The notes under the pieces were generated by a model that was not told where the DNA came from, did not search any database, and saw only the letters and a list, made by a program, of their open reading frames with translations. Shown piece after piece: positions 49,484-61,981 of a stretch of 64,000 nt of DNA (position 1 is the stretch's first letter; each line of letters starts with the position of its first letter). This stretch comes from Linnemannia schmuckeri (Eukaryota > Mortierellomycota > Mortierellomycetes > Mortierellales > Mortierellaceae). The position numbers were made by a program, and so were the translations under genes. The DNA lies in contig JANATG010000008.1 of the NCBI GenBank assembly GCA_029449235.1, positions 2,170,001 through 2,234,000 of the forward strand, written 5' to 3'.

Positions 49484-51205
49484 AACCGCATGTTTACCCT
49501 CTTTTATGTACCTTTTTTCTATTCCGATTCTGCTGATAAATTCTAGGAAGATCGCCTCATGGGTAGAAACGCGGGATATACATTCGATGTTTTCTATGAG
49601 GATACAGTTATGCACGCGTGTCTACGAAAAAGTCTATAGAAAAAGCGGCTGGAAAATGAGCAAAGTATTTACCGCTATGCTTTTGTGTTTTGTCTCGGGT
49701 GTTTAATTTACGAGCGACGTTTTGTTAACATGTCGAGATAAAGCACGCGCCAAAAAGAGAAATGTAAACAGGAATCAAAAAGTAAATCCAACGTAGTGTA
49801 CTGTTTCCCCTGTTGGCCGTTGCTTGAAGGCTTACTTGTTTACTCCCTTCTTCTCCTTCCCTGACATTGCGGTCTCTGCTTTGTTTGTGTTGTCTTTTGC
49901 TCAATTGATTAGAACCCTTTTATTAAACGCCATCAAGTATCGAGCGCAGCCGCAGCATAATGATCACAAACACGACAAGACGCGTCAAACGCGATTGGAT
50001 AAATCGCGTCTACGCATTCGTTCAAATATCACCACCCAATCAAAATGCCGCTCCTGCCACTGGTATCACGTTGTTTGTTAGACTCGAGCTCTTTTTTCTT
50101 CGGTTCGTTCACATTCATATTTTTCTTACCTTCGTTGCTATCATGCAAATAAAAATGCTGAAATACTGGCTGAAATGTTCTGGACTGGCACGCTACCACT
50201 ATGTCCTTTGCCAACACCTCCTTCTTTATTTGTGCGAAATAGAATAGAGTATAGTTCTTGGATTGCCATGTTTTCTTTCCTACATTTTGACAAACAGATG
50301 TGCGCTTACGCCGCTTACGCTTCATCATGAAGCTATTTTGGATCGAAAAGGAGGGTGTGCGTGAGTGACTTAAGAAAAGAAAAAAAATATGGCAGTTTCT
50401 GGAGGTTAACGAGCGAATGATGAGCCGCTCAACAGAGAAATGTTGCTATGTCTTCGCTTCCCTTTTGTCGTGTCTTCCTCCTCTTGCTTTGTATCTCTCC
50501 TTTTCACACTTTGGCTCCTCTTCTTCTCCTGCTGCGAATAAAAGGAAGATTTCGTTCCCCTGAAAAGAAGAAATGGCCAGCCCAAAAAAAAAAAAAAAAG
50601 CTTTTCGTTACCCGTTCGTGTGTCTTTTTGGGCTTTGCGGCGTGGCGTGTGGGATGCGCTGGTCGTGAAGTACAACCTACTAGCGTTTTATCTTTTGCGA
50701 CGTATGCTTGATGAGCGCAGTTCATTATCATCTATCTCGCATGCTTATTCTTTCTTTTTTCGTTGTCTCTTTGGTTTTTTTTCCCTCTCTTTTTTCTATT
50801 CTCACACCGTCTCCTTTATTTCTTTTCTTGACTTTTTTTTCAGGAGAATGAATGGATGAATGAATAAATGAAAAGAGAAAGAAGGGGAGACACTTTCCCT
50901 TATCGACAAAAACAAGGAAATCAAAACTGTGCTTCTGCCAGTCTTTTATATAGGTGATCCCTTTTTCATTTACCTCCAACAGAGAGATGAACACTTGCAT
51001 CTTAAGAAAAGCATCTTGACTTGGTACGGTGTGTTTGTACTGCTGTAAGTTTTACTTAGTCTATCCCGTCCTTCACCCATTTTTTCCCTCCTTTATTTTC
51101 TCTCCTAGAACGAGGACACAAATGGCCCTTTTTTACATGTCGTCCATCCTTGGCTCTGGCTTCATCATACTTTACCTCTCCTGTCATACTCCTGCTCTTC
51201 TCGTC

Positions 51206-51247
51206 TCGTCTCATCTCGCCTCGTCTTGTCTCGTCTCGTCTCGTCTC
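51206..51247. repeat. CTCGT pentanucleotide array
   Basis: About eight near-perfect CTCGT units (variants CTCAT, CTCGC, CTTGT) in the upstream region of the giant low-complexity protein gene. Confidence 0.8.
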
Positions 51248-51594
51248 CTTCCTTCGACGCGATATTTTGAGGATCCGTCAATGACTTTGAGCAAAGGCAA
51301 GATTACATTCAGAGACTTGGTTGGCCCTTCATCCTCCTGTCTCTCGCTGCCTCCAAATAGCTCACTCCTCTTTCCCTTCCTTCTTCTCCCTCTCTTTCTC
51401 CTCTTCCTTCTCCCTCACTTCTCCTTCCTCTCACTTTTTTCTCTCTTTTCTTCTTTTCTCTCCTACATCTCTACTTCCTGCACTCTCCTTCCTCTTCGCT
51501 CATCTTTGTTTTTTTATCCATTTTTTTCAATTGACTTCGACACTCGCATCTATTTGTTTGTAGCTGCTGCTTACTCTCATTTCTTTGTTACATA

Positions 51595-54500
51595 ATGACT
51601 AGCCTTGATATTTCCAAAATTATGGAAGCGACTTCCTCCTCCTTCTGTCCCTCCTGTCCCTCCTGCTGCTCCTCCTCCTCCTTCTCTTCCTCTTCTTTAC
51701 CATTATTATTAGCATCTTCCTCATCTCGCTCTCCTTCGACGCACGACGCCAAGGACTCAATTTCTCGTTCTCTTCCTCCAGTTCTTTCAAATTCATGCTC
51801 ACATCGTCCATGCTCACACTCACGCACAAGCACAAGCACAACAAACACCAATAATACACGCTCATCACGCACAAGCACAGGCATCAGCGGCAGTAGTACA
51901 ACAACAATACGCTCACAGCATATCAGCTCTCATTCGTATTACAGGAAGGCGCCTGCCTCTAATCTTGTAGTTTCGCCTCTCCACAACAGCAACAACAACC
52001 AACAACAGCACCACCAAAACTCTAGCATCTATCTTCCACCTTTTTCGTTCTCGTCGTTCTCCTCCTCCTTTGAATCCGTCTCCTTCAAACAGGATCCATC
52101 ACCCATCACGCGCACCGTTTCCTCTTTTTCCAATCTCAATCTCCAAACGGGCAATTTACGCCTCACAGAGCACCAACAGCAGCAACAACAGCAAAAGGAA
52201 AACAAAGAGTGGCAATCCGATCCTCAACACCAAAAGCAACCAGCACCTCCTATTCCTTCATCGCCGCCACCGTTCACCTCGCCTACGACCTCGTCGTCAT
52301 CCGCAATGTCTCTTCTTTCTTCTCCCTCTTCCTCCTCTTTCTTGTCCACTTTGCATTCTCCTCGTTCTCTTCCTCTATTTCCTCTTCCTCCATCCTCATT
52401 ATCATTATCGTCATCGTCATCACCTTCACCTTCTTCGCCTTCACTTTCCTCACTTTCCTCACCTTCTTCACCTTCACCTCCATCGTCGACGACTTCTCCA
52501 CAACCGACCGAGGTGCCACCCCTCGCCCTAAAGACAAATCGACACCACCAACACCAACACCACCGACTCGTCCACCTCCCACATCCACAACAGCCGCCTC
52601 CGCAACAGCAGCACCACCACCAAAACAATTCTACCTATAAGTTACCTCTCAGAACCAGAGTCACCCACACACAACAGAGCGGTAGTGGCAATAATAGTAG
52701 TAGTTCTCGACCTGCTGCTGCTTCTATTGAACCTCACCAAGGTCGACACGTTCAAGAGAAGATCGCAGCTTTCTCTCGGTTAGCGATGAAGAACAACAAC
52801 AGCACTTTCCAACACTCCAACTACAACAACAGGCGCAACAACAAGAGTCCAGCAATCATGCCCCTCCTCACTATTAGCACACCCCCTGTCGTCGCCTCGA
52901 CCATTGTCGCAACTTCCACTTCTACTTTCTCTCCCGTCTCAACGTCCCCTGCCTCCCCCTCCTCTTTTCCCCAGCTTCCCTCGCTTTCGCCTTCGTCCTC
53001 GTCACCCACATCATCTGACATATCGTCCTCGTCCCTCCGGCTAGCGTCCTCGTCGCCTTCTTATTCTCCCGCCTCTCTTCCCGCATCGCCCTCCTGCACA
53101 AAGGCGACAGCAGCAGGAACGGTCCAATCAGCGAGAAGAGTATCTGTTGCTGCTGGCCCTGAACAGATTGGAAGAAGACGAGGTTCAGGTACAGGTGCAG
53201 GTGCAGAAGTAACAGCAGCAGGCAAACAGCAATCCTCAATTTCTTTCTCTCCACCCACCACTATTTCCACCAACCTGCCTGCGTCGATTATTCCCTCTGC
53301 ATTCATCGAGCTGCAGAAGCCTCTTCCTCCAGCTGTCTCGACCAGCTATGTCGTTGGCGGCAGCATTGGAGGAGGAAGAAGAGCATCAGGAGGAGGGCCT
53401 GGTTCAGTGACAACTCCTTCTGCGACGGGGTCACCTTCAGATCTCTACCCGCTGGTCGGGCGCGATGTTCTTCTTAGCTACGGCAGTCTGAGTGCCGCCG
53501 CTCTTACCACGGCAAGAACCATGGGAGGAGAAACAGCTGTTGCTGACGCTGTTGCCAGTGCTGGTATCGAGCCACCAAAGCTCAGGCCCATGTCTTCGAT
53601 GGAGAACGTAGAATGTAAGGAAACACATGCCAATGACAATTGTGGGATGGATAGATAGCACGAAGGGAGCGAAGAAAATCGTTCTATCCTGTCCACTTCG
53701 TCCGTCCATTTCTTCCCACCATTCCTCCCACCATGCCCATGCCAACGCCATGTCTCTCCCTTTGCTCAACCTCAATTTCTGAAGAGGCCATTTCTTTCCC
53801 ACCTTTCCCCTTCTTTCCCTTCTCCCTTCTTTTCCCTTTGCCCCCTTTCCTTTTTTCTCCAAAGACCCTTTTTATTTTGACTTTTTGTTTGATATGAACA
53901 CAACGACATACAAGCCTACACCAGACCAATTTGATTATGCTGAAGGGCGGTCGTGTGTGTGGAAATGGACAAATGGGAGATGGGAGCTGGGAATGAGGAC
54001 AAGGAGAGGAGAAAGGAAGGGGGTTTCTTCTTCTCAATTGTTATTCTTTATTAGTAATTTCTGTTTGATACTAACGTTCTCGACCCTTATTTCATTTTCT
54101 TCCTCCTTTTTTTTTTCTCCAATTGTCATTACCACATTTTCGTCTTTCCTTCACTTTTGCCTTTCTTTGCTCTCGCCTTTTCTTGGGCGCTCGATAGTTG
54201 CTTGGTCGCCGACGACCACTACCGCACCTGGCAGCCCCACAACAACAGCAACAACATCAACGTTGACGACAGAAGCAGATAGAAGAGCTTTAGCCTCCTC
54301 GGGGTCAAGATACAATGCTTCTTCCTCTAACACTACCGTGGCTGCTGCAGTCATGAGCTTGGACCGTCACAACAATTCTTCGTGTCCTGCAGCAGGAACT
54401 GGACCTTATCCCGAATCTCTCGTAAAAGTCTCCAGTACAAGCAGCAGGAACAGACAGAACTCAGATCAAGGAACAGTAGGAACAGCGGGGAGGGTATCCC

Positions 54501-57500
54501 TCGACCAGCAGTCCATCCACCCCTTACAGCTGGATCCTGATCTGGCTACTACTACCGAGGAAGACGAAGAACAAGATGGTGAGATGGAGGAAGGGGAGGA
54601 ACAGACAGTTACTATGCTGACAAAGGGTGATGATGGGCAGCAGGGGACGACTACAACTTCAACCACTACACCGACGACAGCATTGCCGCTGACCATCATA
54701 ACTCCTGTTTCAATGGCAATGGCGACCACATCACCATCTTTGGATGCAGCAGCAGGAGAGGCAGGAACGTCATCATCGGGAGGAGATCATGATCTTCCTC
54801 CTATTCCTTCTGCACCCCAACCTCAGCAGCAGCAACAGCAACAGCAACAGCAGCAACATGTGGTTCGAAAAAAGACGTCCTTCGCAGCGAAACTGCGCAA
54901 GGTCTTCAACAACTCCAAGGCATTGCCTCCCACCCCTCAAGATGCTAGTATTCCTACAGCCAATTCTATCGTCAGTCAATACCAACAAGAACAACAGATG
55001 CAGATACAAGAGGATATTATCTCTTTGGCAGCGGGTGACGATCTCGTTGACAATAGAGCAATATCAGCAGGAGTGACAACGCGCGCAGAGATGGTGGCTC
55101 TCATGGACCAACATCAACACCGTGGCTCAGTGTCGTCTGCCAGTTCTATCGACACTTCTATGGATGTGCACCAACGGCATGGAAACAGCGTGTTCCTTCG
55201 AAGAGGCTCGCATCAGACAGAGACACCGTCGACGTCTCCGGAAGCCTCGCCCTGTGGGTCACCCACTGATATATCGAACCTAAATGTCATCATGTCCGCC
55301 ACCACAGACGCCACCGCAAATCAACAACCAGGCGGTTCGGGAGTTGTCGTTGTTGTTGGGCCAATCCCCGCTCGCGATATGGACCTTGATAACACTCAGC
55401 ACCGTCATCCTCTCTCAGAATCAGAGTTTTCTTCTTCATCCTCTTCGCTTCCGGCAATGGAGGACGTTGAGAGCAATGTTTCTGCACTTGCTGTCGAAAC
55501 ACCACATGTTGTCGTCCCCCTGCCCACCAACCAGACAGCTGCCGACATTGCATCTGCCCTCCAATCACCACCAATTCCCGCCACGCCTGGAAACCCAACC
55601 AGGACCGTCAAGAAGCGGCTCTCATTTGCTTCCATCTCGTCGTTTTTCAGCCCCCGCAACGGTGGCTCTGTCAACAACAACAATTCAACAGCCCAACAGG
55701 AGGCGCGTGCGAAGCAACAGAGGGCATCATCTGTGCCCCATGTCGAAAACCCGCTAGTGGCCGTCGGGCGTCAGATTGCAGGATTCCAACGTCGCCATTC
55801 TTTGAACGATTTGCATGATAATAAGGGAGCGGGGCCGTCCAAGCTCTCGCGTGTTGGTGTTAACCCCTGGGAGAAGGATTCCAATGCTCCTCTTCCCCTC
55901 GCTGCCGATGCTGGCCAAGAAAGTGGTGGCCTCACTACTGCTGCTGGCGCCTCTACTACGAACAACCATGTCTCTCAGCAGCAGCAGGGTGTTCCCAAAC
56001 CAGTCAAGAAGCTGTCGCTCAACAGTGTCTTCAACAAGGGTCTTCGCAAGAAGAAGAACGCTCCGGCGAATGCACCTAAACCTGAGTCGCCCCTCCCCGC
56101 GAAACCACTCCGGTCAGCTCTTGCTAACCGATCAAAGATCACCCAGCCAGGTTCGGAGGCGGCAGCCCACCAGCAGCAACAGCCAAAGGTGCATCTGGTC
56201 CATCGATCATCAGTGATGGTTGCTGGACGGAGACGGTCAGCATCGATCCGCTCTCAGAGCAGTTCTCATCGTCGGCATAATCGTCTATCTCACCACCAGC
56301 ACCAACACCACCATGGTCATAATGGTCATCATCATCATCATGGCCACAACAACCACCAGCACACGGATCCATTCGCGCGACTTGCAGAGGCGAACCAAGC
56401 ATTGGCGACCCTGAGCAGACAGGGATCTGACGGCCAGACCGCCGCTGCCGCTCTTCGACTCCAACAGCAGCAACAGTACCAAACAGGAGAATTTTCGCCT
56501 TCACAGGAAGAGCTTGACTTCTGTGCGTCCCCACTGTCGTACGACTCTACTTCTGGCGGGTTGCCTCCTTCACTCGATACCCAGGGGTTGCATTACCACC
56601 ACCACAACCAGTCCCAGGAGGGGCTCCCTGTCAGCCCTACGCGTCCCTCTACCGGAGTCGATGGAGCAACCATGGACTCCAGCGCCTTCTCGACGCCCCC
56701 GACCCCACGTGTCCTCCCCGTCGCCACAAAGACCGACACCAATTCTTCAGCTTCTCAGCAACAACAAAACTCAGACGCTCATCCAATTACATTCAACCGG
56801 TCTAAATACACCCAGCAACGAAACCCGCTTTCGACATTGTCGCCTGCTTCTTCCTGCTGTTCCTACTCGACTTCGTCCTCGTCGTCGGACGATGTCGAGT
56901 CTTGCTCATCTTCGTCTTGTTCCTCGAAACAGGAACCTGTTGCTCCAGAGTCTACGGTTGTTCTCTCCACTGCTGAAGGTAGTGCCACTGAGTCAAAGTT
57001 TGTTGTAGGTTCGTCGTCGAGTTGTCGAAACTCTGCAGATCGAGGTGTAGTGGCCAACCCACTTCTTCCAGCATCTGCAGCCCGCGTGTCTGTTAACCGG
57101 ATCGCCATGGAATCCCAGCAGCAAGCCCTCAAAAACAACAACAGCACCAGCAACGACGGATCAGCGGGCAAGAGTAATGACAACAATGAAACCCTCAACA
57201 ATAACTTGGCAGGAGCAGAGTCGGCCTCAACAATGTCTTCTTCCTCGACCGAGGCCTCGTCCACCGCCTCCTCTTCGACTTCAACCTCGACCACCAACAA
57301 CTCCAGCTTGCCAGCAAAGAAGAGTAGCGTTACGATTATGAACACTGTTGCGGAGGATGTTTCGGAGGAGGAGGCGATGATGCATGCGCAGTTGGCGTAT
57401 ATCCAGCAGCAACAGCAGCAGTACCTTGTCCAACAGCAGCCTTATCAGCACCAGTTGCACCAGCAACAGATGCAACAGCAGCAGGAGCACCACCACCACC

Positions 57501-57892
57501 ATCATCATGTCCACTATCTCCCACAAGATTACCACCACCACCACCCTCACCCTCACCATCACCACTACCATCACTCCCACCAAAACCAACACCAGCAAGC
57601 AGGCTACGACCCAATCCCCTCAGAACCGCACCATCACCAACCCTACTACTACCCTCACCCATCCCTTTTCCCTCCACGTCCTCCCCGCCAACTCCAGTTC
57701 TCGACCGAGGAACCCCTGGTATACCCGACTTGGACACCCGAACAGTACGACCGGACGAGCGACGCGTACATTACAGCCTCGAGGCTAACTCCGGCGATAG
57801 CCAACAAGATCAAACTGGAGCTGAACCAGTTCAAGTCCCAGGAGATGCTCGTCCATGAGGAGAGTCGAGTCTATACCCATTTCTTCGTCTAA
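51595..57892 (+). CDS. Giant low-complexity protein, Bni4-like C-terminus
   Basis: Two exons, 51595-53614 and 54198-57892, joined by a 583-bp intron (GTAAGG donor, CGATAG acceptor) give 1904 residues in a single frame. The first ~670 residues are dominated by Ser/Pro/Thr/Gln; the second part adds Gln and His runs (near 57.4-57.6 kb). Short conserved-looking islands stand out: KTSFAAKLRKVFNNSK, KKRLSFASISSFFS, VKKLSLNSVFNKGLRKKKN and the last ~65 residues, with TPEQYDR, RLTPAIANKIKLELNQFKS and EMLVHEESRVYTHFF. From memory, that ending resembles a C-terminal module of fungal polarity proteins such as Bni4, a septin-neck adaptor for PP1 and chitin synthase; the K-x-L-S-F/L islands resemble PP1-docking or basophilic kinase sites. 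The family call is tentative. The protein has no enzyme domain or membrane segment. Both exons are individually long open frames, which supports the model. Confidence 0.7.
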
Positions 57893-58066
57893 TTTGCTGC
57901 CTTACTTAATTATCTATTTAATTATCACACTCCAAATTGATTTTGTAATAAGAAAACCCTCAAACAACATCATCAAGGTCATCCAAACGCGTACATGTAA
58001 TGTTTCTCATGAAAGAAGATATAGTATTTGTTTACACCCAACAATGCGCTCTCTCGCGCCTCCCTC

Positions 58067-61000
58067 TCAAGAATGACCACCACCACCGGGTACAGAAGAA
58101 GAAGGAGGCCTAGCAGGTCGTTTCCAGACCTTGATATGCCCACGCCGATCACTCGTCAGTATGGCATCCTCCCTGAACGTAATACTGGCCAGGGGTTCAT
58201 GATGAATCGCCGTCGCCATCAGTGGTTGCAACATTGCAACTCGTGACCTCCTTTCAGGTGGTCGTGTCATCGTCGTTACCAACTGTCCTCCTTCCCGCTC
58301 AGCGTCTACAGATCCTCGCATTGCCGCCATCGTCGTTGCGTTTGTAGGAGTGACACCACCAGCGTCTTCAGATTTTCGAGAATTGGGCGCGTTGGGGTGG
58401 TGGAACATTGTCGATAGACTGCTCTGCTGTTGCTGTTGCTGCTGCTGCTCTTGCTGCTGCTGTTGTGGTGCACTCGCCGTAGGATTATTGTTTGGTCGGT
58501 TAAAATGCAGGTGCGGAAGAGTCCTCGCGGCGTATTGCAACGCTTTCCTTGGCGGTTTACCAGTACTGCTACTTGTGGCGATGCTTGCATTCTCCGTTCC
58601 TGCCAGTGTCGTCGTGGTTGTTGCTGAAGTGCTACCAGTCAAAGAATTCAATGAGGCCGTCTCTCCCAAAACAGACAACCCTCCACCATCAGTCGACATC
58701 GACAAGACCGATAACTCTGCAGTCGAAGCGCCAAGCGTCGACGACTCTCTTCCCGATTCAGGAACTGACGAGATCGATGCACTGTCAATCGACACCGTCT
58801 CCAACGCCAATCCTCCTCCTGCTGCTCCTGCTGCTCCTGCTGCTCCTGCTGATGGCACTGTTGCAGGTGGCGGCACCGAACTATGCTGAGGAAGACTGGA
58901 CCTATTGCTGTTGAATAAACTATGCCCTCCCAGACCGCGAAGACTGGTGATACTGCCCTTACTAGCATGTCCAGGTTTGAAAGCGCCTGTTCCATGAACC
59001 GTCGTATTGCTCCCATGTCTCTGCGTCGCTGACTAATCCGCCAATCAGAAAAAATCGAAAGAAATAATTAGCGTCCTACATTATTCTGTACGAGCTGCAG
59101 ACAAGAACGAACAAAAAATAGACAAGCACTTACAGCTTTAGGTTTGTGCAAGGATCCAACACTAAAATCCCAGAGGAGGAGCTTGGCGTCCTCGCCAACA
59201 CTGCCAAACCGATAGTTGCGCTCATCACACCTCCAAGAGTCAAATGCAACACCCGTTACATAGTTCTGATGACCCTGGCAGCGCGCCACAATCCGCAGAT
59301 CCTTGAACGACCATATCGTCACCAAATCATCCTGTCCTCCCGTCTACATTCATATCCACACAAAAAAAAATGCACCATCGTTAGTACATCTGTTCCAAGC
59401 ATAAAGCAAAGTACACGTACGATGATACAACAAGCGGTCAGAAAGATTACCAAGATATATTTGCCGTCAGGACTCCAGCAGACACAACTAAGGGCGCCAA
59501 AGTAAGACTTAAAAGTCTCGATCAGCCGTTCATTCCGGAAATCAATAATCCTGAGCTCACCATCTGCCGCCACGACGGCGACATGCTGCAAGTCTGGTGA
59601 GAATGCAAATGCGTTGATCGGCTTCCTGCTGATATGCCAATGCGAAATTGGGTTGTGTCTTCCATGCTTCGGTTTCGTCGCGTGAAAGCTAAGCGAAAAA
59701 AAAAAAAGGCAATGAGGTGAATTTAGAACAACTGCGACGTCGGTGATTTACGACATGGAGACAAAGGGTGCGACGCAAAGAGGAGTAACAAAAAAGAAAA
59801 GCGCTATACCTATATTCTTCAGGTGGGATTGGGGTAGTGAAAGCGTTGTCGTCCTTGTCTTTGTCCATCATGACAATACTCCCGTCTTGAAACGCCACCA
59901 TGAACTGGCTCTCAGATCCCGGTAGCCACTTGATCATCGTCACTGCGCTGTCCTTGATAATAGCCTACGACGTATAGAGCATCCCAACAGTAAATAATAT
60001 TAGTTCCAAACATGCATAGTTTCGTCATCCCATAAGCATGAACGGAGTAAATAAGATAAACCGATACCTGCTTATTGAGACGAGAGTATTTGTTACTGAG
60101 AGGATTGAACCAGATGATGTCGCCTGTCGAGAATCCAATGATAACATCCAGATGGTCACAACTCCTTGTCAGAATATTGACATCATGGGCAGTCGGGAAT
60201 GCCTTCGAGAACGAAATATGTGACAATGGTTCCTATTTTCAATAGAAAATACTCGTCAGTATGCATACAAAAAAGATAAGGCACCCATACGGGCCAAAAC
60301 CAACAACGTTATCCGTTTCAACCGACACACAAGCAGCCCCTATAAAGAATTCCATTTTCCCAAACTTACATTGGGTTTCTGTCCGAGATCGCTCCAAGTA
60401 AACGTCCGGCCCGTATTCCAAAACAAATAAACATCTTCATTAACCCTGTTCGCCAGAATCTTCGCCAGGTTCTCATTCGTCGTAATCTTGGCAACAAATG
60501 TCGAGTTAGTCTTGCCAATATTGCTCTTGGGCTTCTTCCTCTTGCCTGCAAAAAACGACGAGAACCCTGAGGCAGACGACGTTGACGATGATGGTCCAAA
60601 TGTTGCCGAGTATTGTAACCCTCCTCCTCCACCTTGATAGCTCATCGCTCCTGCTGACCCTTCTTCATACAACTGATGTGAGAAACTCGACGCCCTGCCA
60701 AGAGTCCGACTACTACTGCTGCCAGAAACAAGGTTGCTGTGACTGGTAGTGGTCGAAGACGACGAAAAGTCCGAAAGACGCCCAAAGGAAGTGGAATCTT
60801 TCAGAGGTGGCGGGCCAGGGGGTGTGAACGCCGACGCCAGAGATGAACCCCCACTACCACCAGGGCTCATTCTACCACCACCACCACCACCTCCTGTTGC
60901 TGCTGCTCCTGGACTAGTTTCCTCGTTGTAAAGCGGTAAGTCGACCAAGTTTCCATGAAAGTTCCCACTCAGTTGCAGTCCACCACCACCTCCACCATTG

Positions 61001-61338
61001 CTCTGAGCTCCTGTTGTTTGTGCTGTCGCTGCCGCTTCCTCGGCATCATCAGCAGCCCTTTCGTCAAAGAATTTGAGATCCCGAAGCTGCTCGTCCAGCT
61101 GGTCAAACACAGACCCAAACACCCCTGTACCCTTCTTCCCACCTGACGACGAGCTGTTGAGGTAATCCTTGTACTTGACGGAGACCGAGGAGACATATGT
61201 GGGGATGACAGGATGTGGTAGGACCTGGTCCAGGTGGAAATCTTGGAGTAACTCGTATCGTCCCTCTGCTGCTACAAACTCTGCATAATCCTGAGACTGT
61301 TGCTGTATGGCTGCTGTCGTCGTTGCTGCCATTGCCAT
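58067..61338 (-). CDS. WD40 protein of the CreC/WDR20 family
   Basis: Six exons (61338-60370, 60232-60068, 59964-59810, 59688-59451, 59343-59134, about 59032-58067) give about 900 residues. The N-terminal ~280 residues include Gly-, Ser- and Pro-rich stretches. Then comes the CreC/DMWD/WDR20 pattern: SKAFPTAHDVNILTRS, VIIGFSTGDIIWFNPLSNKY, VTMIKWLPGSESQFMVAFQDGS, INAFAFSPDLQHVAVVAADG, LSCVCWSPDGKYILTGGQDD, CQGHQNYVTGVAFD and a C-terminal strand TFREDAILTSDRRGHIKVW. A long Ser/Thr/Gln-rich insertion interrupts the propeller before that last strand. In Aspergillus CreC stabilises the deubiquitinase CreB in carbon catabolite repression; WDR20 activates USP12/46. I start at 61338 rather than 61548 because the upstream codons look like leader. 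The last acceptor is uncertain by a few bases: TAG/TCA or TCAG/CGA depending on the A run at 58980-58983. Confidence 0.88.
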
Positions 61339-61981
61339 TCGTTTACCGGACGCTGCTCTACTCTTCTTTGTACGGTGTAAGGCCTGTGAATTAGTAAAGA
61401 ATGAGGAATCGAAAAGAGAAAGGAGGGAGAGCACTACAGGAGGAAAGGAGTTGAATTTGAGAGGGGATGGGTGATGGTGCGAAAGAGAGAAAAGGGTTTG
61501 CTGGGTGAGAAAAAAAGAGGGATGAACGTGGCATGGGACAAGGTCCAAAAAAAGACAAACTTAAAAAAAAGGCGACAATAAAACGACGCCACTAGATATG
61601 ACCATGCATCCTCTATCGATTGATGGATTGACGCGCAGTAGAAGTGAAACTCCAGTAAGGGCAAGGAAGTGAACGCGTTTCTTCAAAAGGATGAACGCTT
61701 GATAACGAAAATGAGGAGTCTGGTTGTGTTCGTGGGGACAAGGCTGCGAGAGAGAGGATGGAAGGAGAGTGGAGGCGTATTGTCGTTCAACGGCCCGTGA
61801 TCAAAAAGTAAAAAAGCGAAAAGGGGCTTTGCCATCCAACCTTCTGAGTAGGTTAGAAGGACAAGCAGACATAATGAAAAGGAGGACCATACGTTTGCAT
61901 GCGTCAATGATGTGGTATTTATATGTGTTTTTTTATTAGTTATTTACATGGTGATTGAAAAAAGAAGATCCTAGGCCTTTT
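61339..61981. promoter_or_regulatory. CreC-like upstream region
   Basis: 643 bp between the WD40 gene start and the acyl-CoA synthetase stop, both minus strand. The open frame continues upstream to 61548 but encodes Phe/Ser/Pro-rich sequence across a possible leader intron ending near 61385, so I treat it as untranslated. Confidence 0.4.

Larger units (their letters stand above)
46964..51594. other. Very long gene-poor region
   Basis: 4.6 kb between divergent genes (MFS exporter, minus; giant protein, plus), the largest gap in the window. It contains a 40-nt T tract (49441-49480), a CTCGT pentanucleotide array (about 51206-51247) and pyrimidine-rich DNA leading to 51594. No exon with family similarity, tRNA or transposon was found. 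Frames near 48.1 and 51.0 kb lack any recognisable pattern. Confidence 0.45.

Noticed and set aside
51029..51595. 188-residue plus-strand frame just before the giant protein gene
   Set aside because: Pyrimidine-rich low-complexity reading (Leu/Phe/Ser) over a CTCGT array, with no family pattern; more likely promoter and leader.
52224..52628. Minus-strand Cys/Trp/Gly-rich frame opposite the giant protein
   Set aside because: Shadow of CAC/CAA/TCC repeats on the coding strand; no independent start context or similarity.
53885..54197. Upstream part of the open frame that leads into the second exon of the giant protein, with its own Met
   Set aside because: It encodes Phe/Ser/Leu-rich intron-like sequence before a good CGATAG acceptor, and joining 53614 to 54198 keeps the frame exactly. 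I treat it as intron.
61339..61548. Longer N-terminus for the CreC-like protein starting at 61548
   Set aside because: The added residues are Phe/Ser/Pro-rich and cross a likely leader intron acceptor; MAMAATTT at 61338 is a more plausible start.
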